From an uncultured Clostridium sp. (GTDB taxonomy: Bacteria; Bacillota; Clostridia; Lachnospirales; Lachnospiraceae), in contig CAMMNN010000022.1 in assembly GCA_946498245.1 (NCBI GenBank), positions 1 through 55,884 on the forward strand: a stretch of DNA of 55,884 bases. Reading direction: 5' to 3'. Under the pieces are notes generated by a model. That model did no database searches. It was not told where the DNA came from and saw only the letters and a program-made list of their open reading frames with translations. The position numbers were made by a program, and so were the translations under genes. Of the stretch, positions 18,439 through 26,648 are shown piece after piece. The first letter of the stretch is position 1, and each line of letters starts with the position of its first letter.

Positions 18439-18915
18439 TCAACCTCCTAACGTGGGGTTATCATCTTCCACAATGTCTATACCCGCCTGAATCAATTTTT
18501 CTGTTACAGCAAGCCCCTTGATGAGAAACGCCGGCACATTATAACCGCATTCCACCAGGTTTTCCAGAATACTCCGGATCTCGTTGACCAATAGACTGGC
18601 CAGGGTGAACCACCCAAACAACATCAGGAAATCCAGGTTAATTCCCAGTACGTCCTGGCCCAGATGAATAAATAGTGTAGGCGTCAAAAAAGCTACCAGG
18701 ATAATAACCCAGTAGCCAACTTTCTTTGCCGCCCCTTTCCAGCCTACCGCGCTGGACTCTTTTCCCAGCTTCCGGGATTTGTACCAGCCCGTCAGCCAAT
18801 CAAGGACATTCAGCAGCAGGTAACCTGCAAATAAGTACCAGTATACCCCAAACAGGGCGGATAATACCGCAATAGCTGCCCCTGCGGCAGCGTTGTATTT
18901 GTCAATAAAATTCAT
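18439..18915 (-). CDS. Phage holin (Cph1/TcdE-type)
   Basis: This is a 158-residue membrane protein with about three to four hydrophobic segments (GAAIAVLSALFGVYWYLFAG, VGYWVIILVAFLTPTLFIHLG, LDFLMLFGWFTLASLLV) and a charged C-terminus, matching the phage_holin_4/Cph1 family that forms membrane lesions to release the endolysin. Start ATG 18915 follows GAGGGAATCAT; the longer upstream reading is not needed. It lies 4 bp before the amidase gene. Confidence 0.88.
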   Translation of the reverse strand: MNFIDKYNAAAGAAIAVLSALFGVYWYLFAGYLLLNVLDWLTGWYKSRKLGKESSAVGWKGAAKKVGYWVIILVAFLTPTLFIHLGQDVLGINLDFLMLFGWFTLASLLVNEIRSILENLVECGYNVPAFLIKGLAVTEKLIQAGIDIVEDDNPTLGG

Positions 18916-18956
18916 ATGATTCCCTCTTTCTACTACAATATACTTATGGCTAATTT

Positions 18957-19121
18957 CTATTTCTCGGCGCGACTGCAAAGCTCCGTATACTCTTCCTTTG
19001 TAAGCCGATCTGCAAGAAGGAATATATCCAGCTTATTCTTCATATCAGCAATCCATTCCGGTGTCTTAGTTCCTTTTTTCTCTACAATTTCAATCAAATG
19101 CATACAATTTCGATATGTCAT
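18957..19121 (-). CDS. Small XkdX-position phage protein
   Basis: A 54-residue charged protein starting at ATG 19121 after AGGAGGAAGACT. Its position between the fibre genes and the holin is that of XkdX-type proteins in PBSX-like clusters, but the sequence itself (TYRNCMHLIEIVEKKGTKTPEW) gives no clear function. Confidence 0.6.
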   Translation of the reverse strand: MTYRNCMHLIEIVEKKGTKTPEWIADMKNKLDIFLLADRLTKEEYTELCSRAEK

Positions 19122-19140
19122 AGTCTTCCTCCTTTCCACT

Positions 19141-19488
19141 CTAACTTAATCCAAGTTCCATTATGGCCAGACGATAATCCTGTTCTACCATAAACTCCGT
19201 CACTGTTTCGCTCTCTGCCATTAACTGTTTTACCTGCTCTGATTCTGAGAGATTTCTTTGGATTTCCTGTTTCTGGGGAGTTCCTTCCTCTCCTAACAAC
19301 ACTCGATAAAATCGTCCTTCCTCATACAAATCCCCAATGGTAACTGGGTAAAGCGTCGTATCTACAGCCACTGCACTGTCACCATAGGTACACCTGGCCA
19401 GATAATTAGCTATCTCATAGTTATCACATACTATAATGTTCTGTATCTTTCCTTCAAATATCTGAGAAAATATTTGGTTGCACCACAT
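19141..19488 (-). CDS. Conserved small phage-tail-cluster protein
   Basis: A 115-residue protein from ATG 19488 (MWCNQIF). The N-terminal half (KIQNIIVCDNYEIANYLARCTYGDSAVAVDTTLYPVTIGDLYEEGRFYRV) is of a kind common after tail-fibre genes in Clostridia prophages. The C-terminal half is acidic and helical (ESEQVKQLMAESETVTEF). The role is unknown; a fibre chaperone is possible by position. Confidence 0.65.
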   Translation of the reverse strand: MWCNQIFSQIFEGKIQNIIVCDNYEIANYLARCTYGDSAVAVDTTLYPVTIGDLYEEGRFYRVLLGEEGTPQKQEIQRNLSESEQVKQLMAESETVTEFMVEQDYRLAIMELGLS

Positions 19489-19514
19489 TATTACACCTTC
19501 CTTTCGTTTCAACG

Positions 19515-20885
19515 TTAATATCCCCATCGTACTAATACAACACCCGAACCACCATAACCGCCTCTCCCATAAGGTGTTCCTTTTCCACTTCCTGTTCCAC
19601 CATTTCCTGTGTTGGCTGTACCATCTACAAAAGTATCACTATGTGATGCTGCCCCATTTCCACCAGATGCATATAATGTATTCCAGTTTTCACCAAAAGC
19701 CCTGGTTGTAAATCCCTGTCCTGGGCCTCCCGGTCCTGTGGTAATTGTTGTCGAATTATCATAATTATATACCAAGATTCCATTCTCACCAGCGCTGCCG
19801 TCTATGCCCCCTGTGGGAGTTTTTAACATTGTATAGCCAGATCTACTACCTCCTCCTCCTGCGCCACCGGAGCCTCCCTTACCTCCCCTTGCACCAGAGC
19901 CATAAGGGTTGCTGTTCACATCATACGCAGCTCCCCCATTAGCCGATACAATGCCGCCAAAAGACGAAGCGCCCCCTGCCAATGTCGTGGATATATTATA
20001 TGTAGGAGTGGCTCCTGCACCAACAGTAACATTAAACTGCTGGCCTGGACTGACTGCAATTGCTTTTTGGGTGGCTGTATATCCAGAGCCACCACCAGCG
20101 CCAAAATTAGAAAGTGTCGCTGAAGACCAATATGAGCAACCATTGCTACCACCACCTACTACAAATACGTCAATTGAATACACATTTGCCGGAACTGTAA
20201 ATATGCCAGAAGCAGTAATTGTTTGTATTCCTCTAGGACGAGTTACTGCAACGCCTTCCCTGTATCCAGTGCTGAATATATCGCCCAATGAAGTATTGCA
20301 ATATACCCAAATACGGAAATAATAAGTAGTTGAAGGATTTAAGCCACCAATAATAACCGAGCTAGTAGATCCTAATGCATAAGAAGATCCTATACCAGTA
20401 TATCCTCGAATTCCGTCCCATGCGGTTGTGGGGTAGCCGCCTTCCTTATACTGGACTGCGACTCCGCTATAAGGCCCAGCCCACGGCCATTGCCATGTTA
20501 CCGTAATCTGAGTAGCAGAGTAGGCGGCTACACTAAAAGACACTACTGAATTAACTGTCATTGTTCCTGTTATCTGTCCCCCATTGATCCATGCCGTATA
20601 TCCAGACAGGATCTGTGCTGCTGTGGCGGTGGCCGGTGTCTGTGCTGCAAGGCTATTTGCGGAAATCAAACCTCCTCCGTTATGATAGCCGGCCGGAATT
20701 GTATAAGAACCTCCACAATTCAGTGTCTGTGACACCGCTCCGTGATTGGCCATAGTTCCTTGTGCCGGTTCATCTCCAGAATCTGATGTAACTGCCGTAT
20801 ATCCGGCTAATACCTGTGCTTTTGCGGCCGTACACTCATCGGACGCCGCTCCAGCTCCGCCGCCAGCATTGGTATATACTGCCAT
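19515..20885 (-). CDS. Tail fibre / receptor-binding protein with FN3 and glycine-rich tip
   Basis: The 456-residue protein opens with about 120 residues of the GTMANHGAVSQTLNCGGSYTIPAGYHNGGG type found in phage fibres, followed by an FN3-like domain (about 118-225) and a C-terminal glycine-rich domain (about 225-456) with GAGGGSGYTA, GSGARGGKGGSGGAGGGG and GGTGSGKGTPYGRGGYGGSG. Such polyglycine-rich tips form receptor-binding adhesins in some phages. As the most distal fibre gene it probably sets which strains the particle hits. Its start overlaps the stop of the preceding fibre gene by one base. Confidence 0.8.
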   Translation of the reverse strand: MAVYTNAGGGAGAASDECTAAKAQVLAGYTAVTSDSGDEPAQGTMANHGAVSQTLNCGGSYTIPAGYHNGGGLISANSLAAQTPATATAAQILSGYTAWINGGQITGTMTVNSVVSFSVAAYSATQITVTWQWPWAGPYSGVAVQYKEGGYPTTAWDGIRGYTGIGSSYALGSTSSVIIGGLNPSTTYYFRIWVYCNTSLGDIFSTGYREGVAVTRPRGIQTITASGIFTVPANVYSIDVFVVGGGSNGCSYWSSATLSNFGAGGGSGYTATQKAIAVSPGQQFNVTVGAGATPTYNISTTLAGGASSFGGIVSANGGAAYDVNSNPYGSGARGGKGGSGGAGGGGSRSGYTMLKTPTGGIDGSAGENGILVYNYDNSTTITTGPGGPGQGFTTRAFGENWNTLYASGGNGAASHSDTFVDGTANTGNGGTGSGKGTPYGRGGYGGSGVVLVRWGY

Positions 20886-21634
20886 TAAATCGCCTCCCTT
20901 AAATTTAATATTCTGACCTCGTCTAAAACCAGCGTCTGGGCTGGCGTTTTCTTTGCCGATAGAATCAGCTTTCCTGCTTCTGTCTTTCCTCGGATATTTG
21001 CCTTCTGTGCGGCAAATATAGAATCGAATGCGTAGCCCACGTATATGGTACTGACAGGCGTTATTTCTGCATTCTCTATCGTATAGGTCTGTTCCTGCCA
21101 GCCAGATATAGGGATTTCAATATTGGTTAAAATTGTACCGATTACCTTGTTCAATTCCTTTCGGGTCACCTGGCTATTAGGGTTAATCGTCGCGTGAATC
21201 TCCGTAGCTTCCCCTACAATGACATGGAGTTTCATCTGCACTGTTTTGATCCGTCCGGTTTCTGCCGGCATGATATGGTTCGGATCATCTGATAAGTCCA
21301 AATAAGCGTACAGAATTTCGCCCAAATCCGGATCCTCCGCATAAAGTCCTATTTCCGTCATGATGAATCCGCTTTCAATATCCGTATTGGTAAGCTGCAT
21401 AATTACATAGGCATCTTTTGTCTCATCATCATAACCATATTCTGCAATCATGCCGTCCATCTTATAAGACACCAGATGAGTCAGCTCTGATGGATCTGTC
21501 CCCTCCTGTGGGTAACCGGTTCCCACTTTGACTCCTGTAAATTCCATTTCTCCTGCTGCTCCAGCTAATTTGGCTATCAACTGCAGGCCTCTGGTTGTTA
21601 TCACTGTTCCTTTTAAATTTGCAGTATCACTCAT
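20885..21634 (-). CDS. Tail fibre N-terminal/collar-type protein
   Basis: A 249-residue protein starting at ATG 21634 (MSDTANLKGTVITTRGLQLIAKLAG) after AGGAGG. The N-terminal 150 residues have the DUF3751/gpH-like pattern that attaches side fibres to a P2/Mu-type baseplate (SGFIMTEIGLYAEDPDLGEILYAYLDLSDD). It overlaps the stop of the XkdU-like gene. With the next gene it forms the host-recognition unit. Confidence 0.82.
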   Translation of the reverse strand: MSDTANLKGTVITTRGLQLIAKLAGAAGEMEFTGVKVGTGYPQEGTDPSELTHLVSYKMDGMIAEYGYDDETKDAYVIMQLTNTDIESGFIMTEIGLYAEDPDLGEILYAYLDLSDDPNHIMPAETGRIKTVQMKLHVIVGEATEIHATINPNSQVTRKELNKVIGTILTNIEIPISGWQEQTYTIENAEITPVSTIYVGYAFDSIFAAQKANIRGKTEAGKLILSAKKTPAQTLVLDEVRILNLREAI

Positions 21635-22341
21635 AATGATTCCTCCTGACTGCTTGCTACTTGAATGTCTTCCAATATCCATACATCTGTAACTGCGGCT
21701 ACCTTAACCGCTGCTTTTTTCTCTATATCTCGGTTCAGTTGTCTTACCATCACCTCATAGGCCACAATCTCAGTTGCAACAGCCCCTGCATACGTTTCTG
21801 TATAGCGGTTAAGTTTCTGCCTGTGGATTGTGGTATATGTGGTGTGGGACTGTTTCACTTTATCAACCAGGCTCTCGATTGCATCATAATGAATCTCTGT
21901 ATTTTTATCTTTCTCCAAAATAGCAACCAGAAATTGATTGGGGTGAACCAGAGTTTCTCCTTCCAGTGCCCCTGTATCGTGAATGTCAGATACCACGGCC
22001 TCATATCCTAACTGTCTCCGAATCATATATTCCAGATTAAACGGCGTGATTGGCATACGGCTCCGTTCTCTCTGGTATATCAGTTTTCGCCGTTCTTCAT
22101 AACTCAGCTCTGTCCTGATGGGAAGGCCGTACTTCTGTTCGTGGTAGCCCAGTCCCCATGTAGCCGTCCCTACAAAGAATTGGTTCGGCAGCTCGTCATA
22201 CACGGTTTTCACCTGGTCCATAGTTAATCCCATGACCTGGTACAGCCATTTTGCCACATATGCCCTGTCATACCAGCCTTTTGTCACGTATTCCAGCATC
22301 TGTTGTGCCGTTTCGCTGGTTGGAAACCGCTCCAAATCCAT
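21631..22341 (-). CDS. Baseplate protein, XkdU/gpI-like
   Basis: This 236-residue protein resembles YmfQ/DUF2313 (XkdU of PBSX): a fibre-proximal baseplate subunit, with YVTKGWYDRAYVAKWLYQVMGLTMDQVKTVYDELPNQFFVGTATWGLGYHEQKYGL and LSYEERRKLIYQRERSR. It follows baseplate J by 11 bp in the conserved tail order. Confidence 0.85.
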   Translation of the reverse strand: MDLERFPTSETAQQMLEYVTKGWYDRAYVAKWLYQVMGLTMDQVKTVYDELPNQFFVGTATWGLGYHEQKYGLPIRTELSYEERRKLIYQRERSRMPITPFNLEYMIRRQLGYEAVVSDIHDTGALEGETLVHPNQFLVAILEKDKNTEIHYDAIESLVDKVKQSHTTYTTIHRQKLNRYTETYAGAVATEIVAYEVMVRQLNRDIEKKAAVKVAAVTDVWILEDIQVASSQEESL

Positions 22342-22352
22342 CTTTGCCCCTC

Positions 22353-23486
22353 CTAACTAAACGTAAGGCTCACCGTTTTGGGGTAGTCTTCCGCTGATAA
22401 AAGAATATCCTCTTCCATGCCATTTACTTTAAAGGTTTCATAATCATTGACCCCTGGGAGATCGGTAATGATGCTTTCCGCCTGATGGTAGACCAACTTT
22501 CCGGATTCTCTGGCCCGATTGTAAACCTTTTCGATTTCCTGTTTAAAATCCGCCTTGATCTGCTCTATGTTCGTAATCTCAGAATCAAAATCCAATCCCG
22601 TACACTCATAGGCAACTTCTACCGTTTCCGCCCCTGTCACTGTCAATTCTGCGGTACCTGTAGGCAAAAGCCGCTTAGAACGGTCATCAGGACTTACGAT
22701 ATAATTATAAACTGCCTTACAGATTGCTTCATTGGCAGGGTCCCCGTTGGAATCTACCAGTACCAGCTTTACCGTTCCCGGCCCATTCCAAGCAGGCATT
22801 ACAATACACGTTGATACCCCGTCTACTGACAGCGCCCATCGTTTATAGTCACTGTCATTTCCGATAAAGGACAAGCTCTCGGATTCGTTTTCCAACTGGA
22901 TTCTGGCGTAATAATTGTCATCTGTTTCCACTTCCGTACCGCCTGTAATCCCTTCCGGATTCGTTACGTCTGTAATTCCCTCCAAAGGCTTATTCTGCAA
23001 GACCACTGTATTTGGGCCTACATTAGAGCCTTTTCCCGGGAGTACGGCACGGATCGGAACCATTGCGCTTCCTTCTTCCCCAATAACCACTGTTTGAGTG
23101 GACGTAAATTCAACAGCCGCCGTTTCAGAAGTCGCCGCCGTAGAAAACACTCTGCCAGAGGCAATTTCGGTTCCTTTTTTTCCCGTGATTTTTAATTCTC
23201 CCGCCGCATATGTTGCCTGATTCCGATAAACGTTGATGTCTTCTCCATGGAGATCCAGCCATTGGCCCCAGGCATATTGAGGAAACGCAACCATTAACGC
23301 CCGAACCAGATGGAAATTAAGCAGCTCTGACGCTATCAGGGCCGTTGGCATCGTCATATCATAAGGAAAACCTCCCGGCATATCGTCAATGTCCGATGGG
23401 AGGTCATTCATCATGCGTTCTTGAATTTGTTCCGGAGCCGTCCCGTCCAAAAAATCCGGCATTATAAATTCCGGCCGTTCTGCCAT
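22353..23486 (-). CDS. Baseplate J-like protein (XkdT)
   Basis: This is a wedge subunit of a contractile-tail baseplate, about 377 residues. It shows the Baseplate_J pattern (GTEIASGRVFSTAATSETAAVEFTS, VPIRAVLPGKGSNVGPNTVV, TDDNYYARIQLENES, GPGTVKLVLVDSNGDPA). Start ATG 23486 follows GGAGGTGTGACA. Presence of this gene supports a contractile, not siphovirus-like, tail. Confidence 0.92.
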   Translation of the reverse strand: MAERPEFIMPDFLDGTAPEQIQERMMNDLPSDIDDMPGGFPYDMTMPTALIASELLNFHLVRALMVAFPQYAWGQWLDLHGEDINVYRNQATYAAGELKITGKKGTEIASGRVFSTAATSETAAVEFTSTQTVVIGEEGSAMVPIRAVLPGKGSNVGPNTVVLQNKPLEGITDVTNPEGITGGTEVETDDNYYARIQLENESESLSFIGNDSDYKRWALSVDGVSTCIVMPAWNGPGTVKLVLVDSNGDPANEAICKAVYNYIVSPDDRSKRLLPTGTAELTVTGAETVEVAYECTGLDFDSEITNIEQIKADFKQEIEKVYNRARESGKLVYHQAESIITDLPGVNDYETFKVNGMEEDILLSAEDYPKTVSLTFS

Positions 23487-23488
23487 TG

Positions 23489-23920
23489 TCACACCTCCAT
23501 CCGAAAACTATCCTGATTAATTGCCTTCACTGTAAAGGCCACCAATACGCTGTCACTTTTCCATGTAAATAAAAAGTCCCTGACAGATTCTGTCCTGGGA
23601 TTTGTCATTAACGTTTCCCGAATCGTCCGTTCTATGGCCGACTCCTGGGCCTTCTGAGAAGGTTTCTGAAACGCGGCGGCCATTTCTGCCCCCACGGTGT
23701 TGGGGTAAGCAAGGCAGGTTCCCCGTTCTGTCATAACTGCTTTCATACACCATGCACGGTACGCCTCTGCCCCACTGCACTGAGCAACCCGGTTTGCGCC
23801 GTCCCGTTCAAAATCACCTGTGGAAAAATCCCATTGGTACGACTGCCTGTAAACCCGATCATACTGTTTGGCTGCCTGTATTTCCGGGGTCTGAATAACT
23901 GGAAATAGTGTCTGTGCCAC
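23489..23920 (-). CDS. Baseplate protein XkdS-like (DUF2634)
   Basis: A 143-residue protein with the DUF2634/gp25-like features of XkdS (SYQWDFSTGDFERDGANRVAQCSGAEAYRAWCMKAVMTERGTCLAYP). The homologous family forms part of the inner baseplate. It sits between XkdR-like and XkdT-like genes in the standard order. Confidence 0.85.
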   Translation of the reverse strand: MAQTLFPVIQTPEIQAAKQYDRVYRQSYQWDFSTGDFERDGANRVAQCSGAEAYRAWCMKAVMTERGTCLAYPNTVGAEMAAAFQKPSQKAQESAIERTIRETLMTNPRTESVRDFLFTWKSDSVLVAFTVKAINQDSFRMEV

Positions 23921-23933
23921 CTATATCGCCTCC

Positions 23934-24239
23934 TTATAATTTTGTTACCACGCCGATTACTACTGCTTCATTGCCCGCCCACACTACCGCTACGCGGTCC
24001 CCTGGTTTGATTGCCTCATGGCCGCAGGTACACCCTTCATGAGTACACGGTTTTATCAGCAGGTGTTTTAATACGGACCAGCTTCCCCGCGGAATCGCTG
24101 CCTGAAAGGTATCCGTAAGCAGGCTGTAGTCCCCCTGTATGATTCCAAGGTCAATGCTCCTTTCTTTGGGAATTTGTTCAGCAGATACGGCCCGTATAGC
24201 CGCCGTAAGAGCCGCCGCTCCCTGATTGCCTTTGTTCAT
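23934..24239 (-). CDS. XkdR-like baseplate protein (DUF2577)
   Basis: A 101-residue protein with DUF2577 features. The segment KPCTHEGCTCGHEAIKPGDRVAVVWAGNEAVVIGVV has a Cys/His cluster and a beta-rich end resembling spike or hub-associated proteins. An attenuator-like hairpin (24255-24300) precedes it, and the conserved partner XkdQ lies 2.9 kb upstream because a cargo module has been inserted between them. Confidence 0.8.
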   Translation of the reverse strand: MNKGNQGAAALTAAIRAVSAEQIPKERSIDLGIIQGDYSLLTDTFQAAIPRGSWSVLKHLLIKPCTHEGCTCGHEAIKPGDRVAVVWAGNEAVVIGVVTKL

Positions 24240-24254
24240 TCTGCACCTTCTTTC

Positions 24255-24300
24255 TTAAAAATTTGTATAAAAAGAACGCCCCTCGTTGGAAGGACGTTCT
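24255..24300 (-). terminator. Intra-operon hairpin, copy A of a duplicated element
   Basis: A 46-base segment identical except at two positions to 32887-32932. On the minus strand AGAACGTCC pairs with its complement and is followed by TTTTTA, an intrinsic-terminator form. It lies between the membrane/zinc-ribbon gene and XkdR, just before the XkdR ribosome site. Confidence 0.7.
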
Positions 24301-24372
24301 GATTAGTCTTTTCTTTCATTGACTTTTCTTCAAAAAAGCATCTTAGGAACAGCTAAAAAATTCTTAGTTCTT

Positions 24373-24687
24373 TTACTCTTTATTTTTCCCACAAGAGCAC
24401 GTTCCTACATAGCTTGCATTTAATTTCCCACATTGGCTGCATTTCCAGTATCCCTCTGGGATTCCATTCTTGCCTTCAGAGTTTGTCGGTAAGGAAATCT
24501 GTTTTATTTCCTTAATGATTTCCGCCTGACCTTCCCCAATTTGTTTCAGGTAAGCGGCCGTTGCTTCTGTATTGTCCAGCAGTTGTGCAAAACCAAACAA
24601 AACGGTCACAACTAAAAGAACGCTGGATACACCGGCAGTAAATATGGCAAGGGTCACTGGCCAATCACGCACTACTTTTCCATACAA
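24373..24687 (-). CDS. Small membrane protein with C-terminal zinc ribbon
   Basis: A 104-residue protein with one membrane segment (about 11-36, VTLAIFTAGVSSVLLVVTVLFGFA), a helical linker and a CxxC...CxC zinc ribbon at the end (WKCSQCGKLNASYVGTCSCG). It begins with TTG 24687 after GGAGAAAAA. It has no counterpart in the standard tail order, has its own promoter (24708-24736) and diverges from the lipoprotein array, so I take it as cargo. Function unknown. Confidence 0.65.
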   Translation of the reverse strand: MYGKVVRDWPVTLAIFTAGVSSVLLVVTVLFGFAQLLDNTEATAAYLKQIGEGQAEIIKEIKQISLPTNSEGKNGIPEGYWKCSQCGKLNASYVGTCSCGKNKE

Positions 24688-24707
24688 TTTTTCTCCTTTT
24701 TCTTCAA

Positions 24708-24736
24708 GTTATAACGATTTTCGTCAGTTTTAACAA
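24708..24736 (-). promoter_or_regulatory. Promoter of the membrane/zinc-ribbon gene
   Basis: On the minus strand, TTGTTA (24736-24731), a 17-base spacer and TATAAC (24713-24708) lie about 20 bases upstream of the TTG start codon. Confidence 0.5.
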
Positions 24737-24785
24737 TAGTTGACCCTTTATTTTTTATCTTCCTTCACTTTTCCAACCTTCTGTC

Positions 24786-24814
24786 TTGCTAAATTTCGGT
24801 TTAAATAGTATGAT
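24786..24814 (+). promoter_or_regulatory. Promoter of the lipoprotein array
   Basis: TTGCTA (24786-24791), a 17-base spacer and TATGAT (24809-24814) lie 35 bases before the first lipoprotein ATG. The later copies have only a ribosome site between them, so the four genes are likely one transcript. Confidence 0.6.
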
Positions 24815-24848
24815 AAATTTACCATTTTATCCTTAGGAGGATCGTGTT

Positions 24849-25409
24849 ATGAAAAAGTTAATCTTTAGCATCTTATTAATTTCCACCCTGCTATTATCCG
24901 CCTGCTCCAAAGAAGCGGACACCACCGCCTTCCCTGATGACCTTGTCGTGGTTCTGCCCGATGGCCAGGAGCTTGCCCTGTATATGCCCCATGATGACGC
25001 CGCAGAGATTCTTGGCCCTGCGGATTCCGTCGATGACTTATTAGGATTCGGCCACTTTTATTCCTATGATAGTCTTGGCTTAGGCGTTGGTTATAAAGAC
25101 AGCCTGCTTGTTTATGTGTCACTAGACAATGATTCTTCCTGCTCTCTGAAAAGCGGCCTTAGCCGTTCCTCTGGGAAGTCTGATTTTGTAAAACATGAGT
25201 TTGCAGGAGACGAGTTCGCATATAAATGGTATTCTATCAGCAACGGCCATTATATCCCCACCACAGAAAAACCTGAAAATTCCCCAGTGTTCCAGTCGCT
25301 TAGTTTCGTAGAAAGTAGTACATCATATGCAGCCGCCGATTCCCCTGACTTTGTCGGCTACAGATTATCTATTGGAGACGCCTATTGCAGCCTGCACGGC
25401 TGGGATTAA
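24849..25409 (+). CDS. Cargo lipoprotein, tandem copy 1
   Basis: The first of four paralogues of 185-187 residues. It has a lipoprotein signal peptide with lipobox LSAC (Cys19), a strongly conserved first domain (residues about 20-65, DDLVVVLPDGQELALYMPHDDAAEILGPADSV) and a more variable C-terminal domain ending in CSLHGWD. Four mature cysteines could form disulfides outside the cell. I do not recognise the family. As plus-strand cargo inside a minus-strand tail operon it could serve self-immunity or superinfection exclusion; that is inference. It is preceded by AGGAGGATCGTGTT. Confidence 0.8.
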   Translation: MKKLIFSILLISTLLLSACSKEADTTAFPDDLVVVLPDGQELALYMPHDDAAEILGPADSVDDLLGFGHFYSYDSLGLGVGYKDSLLVYVSLDNDSSCSLKSGLSRSSGKSDFVKHEFAGDEFAYKWYSISNGHYIPTTEKPENSPVFQSLSFVESSTSYAAADSPDFVGYRLSIGDAYCSLHGWD

Positions 25410-25448
25410 GCAAATGTCCCGGCATCTACCTACCAGGAGGAACTTATT

Positions 25449-26006
25449 ATGAAAAAGTTAATCTTCAACATCTTATTAATTTCCACCCTGCTATTATCCG
25501 CCTGCTCCAAAGAAGCGGACACCACCGCCTTCCCTGATGACCTTGTCGTGGTTCTGCCCGATGGCCAGGAGCTTGCCCTGTATATGCCCCATGATGACGC
25601 CGCAGAGATTCTTGGCCCTGCGGATTCCGTCGATGACCTATCCAGCGGTCACTTTTATTCCTATGATAGTCTTGGTTTAGGCGTTGGCTATAAAGACAGC
25701 CTGCTTGTTTATGTGCTGCTAGACAATGACTCTTCCTGCTCTCTGAAAAGCGGCCTTAGCCGTTCCTCTGGGAAGTCCGATTTTGTAAAACATGGGTTTG
25801 CAGAAGACGAGTTTGCATATAAGTGCTATTCTATTGAGGACGGCCATTATATCTCCAGCACAGAAGAACCTGAAGGTTCCCCAGTATTCCAGTCTCGGGT
25901 TCACGTAAACAGTTTTACATCGTATGCAGCCGCCGATTCCCCTGACTTTGTCGGCTACAGATTATCTATTGGAGACGCCTACTGCAGCCTGCACGGCTGG
26001 GATTAA
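25449..26006 (+). CDS. Cargo lipoprotein, tandem copy 2
   Basis: A paralogue of copy 1 with nearly identical signal peptide and first 65 residues; it is most like copy 1 overall. One codon is lost near residue 68 (DDLSSGHFYSYDS against DDLLGFGHFYSYDS), and the segment EDGHYISSTEEPEGSPVFQSRVHVNSFTSYAA differs from its neighbours. It follows copy 1 by 39 bases that carry an XkdQ-end remnant and an AGGAGG site. Function unknown. Confidence 0.8.
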   Translation: MKKLIFNILLISTLLLSACSKEADTTAFPDDLVVVLPDGQELALYMPHDDAAEILGPADSVDDLSSGHFYSYDSLGLGVGYKDSLLVYVLLDNDSSCSLKSGLSRSSGKSDFVKHGFAEDEFAYKCYSIEDGHYISSTEEPEGSPVFQSRVHVNSFTSYAAADSPDFVGYRLSIGDAYCSLHGWD

Positions 26007-26045
26007 GCAAATGTCCCGGCATCTACCTACGAGGAGGATCGTGTT

Positions 26046-26609
26046 ATGAAAAAGTTAATCTTCAGCATCTTATTAATTTCTATCCTGCTATTATCCGCCT
26101 GCTCCAAAGAAGCAGATACTACCGCCTTCCCTGATGACCTCGTCGTAGTGCTGCCCGATGGCCAGGAACTTGCCCTGTATATGCCCCATGATGATGCCGC
26201 AGAGATTCTTGGGCCTGCGGATTCTGTCAGGGATCGTGGAATCAAATTTGGCCATCTATATTCTTATGAAAGTCTTGGCTTAGGCGTTGGTTATAAAGAT
26301 GATCTACTTGTTAGCTTAATAATAGACGGCGACTCCCCTTGTTCCCTAAAAAGCGGCCTTAGTCGTTCCTCCGGGAAGTCTGATTTTGTAAAACATGGAT
26401 TTACAGAAGACGAGTTCGCACGTAAATGGTATTCTATCAGCGACGGCCATTACCTTCCCCACACAGAGGCACCTGAGGATATACCAGAGTTCCTGTCGTT
26501 TGCTCAGGTAGACTGTCCTACAGCGTATTCTGCCGCTGATTCTCCTGACTTTGTCGGCTATGACTTATATATTACCGATTATTATTGTATCTGGCATGGT
26601 TGTGATTAA
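26046..26609 (+). CDS. Cargo lipoprotein, tandem copy 3
   Basis: The most diverged paralogue: residues 65-75 read RDRGIKFGHLYSYES, and the C-terminus is YITDYYCIWHGCD in place of the SIGDAYCSLHGWD of copies 1 and 2. Signal peptide and first domain remain almost unchanged at both DNA and protein level, which indicates recent duplication plus selection or conversion acting differently along the gene. Function unknown. Confidence 0.8.
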   Translation: MKKLIFSILLISILLLSACSKEADTTAFPDDLVVVLPDGQELALYMPHDDAAEILGPADSVRDRGIKFGHLYSYESLGLGVGYKDDLLVSLIIDGDSPCSLKSGLSRSSGKSDFVKHGFTEDEFARKWYSISDGHYLPHTEAPEDIPEFLSFAQVDCPTAYSAADSPDFVGYDLYITDYYCIWHGCD

Positions 26610-26648
26610 GCAAACGTCCCGGCATCTACCTACAAGGAGGATCGTGTT

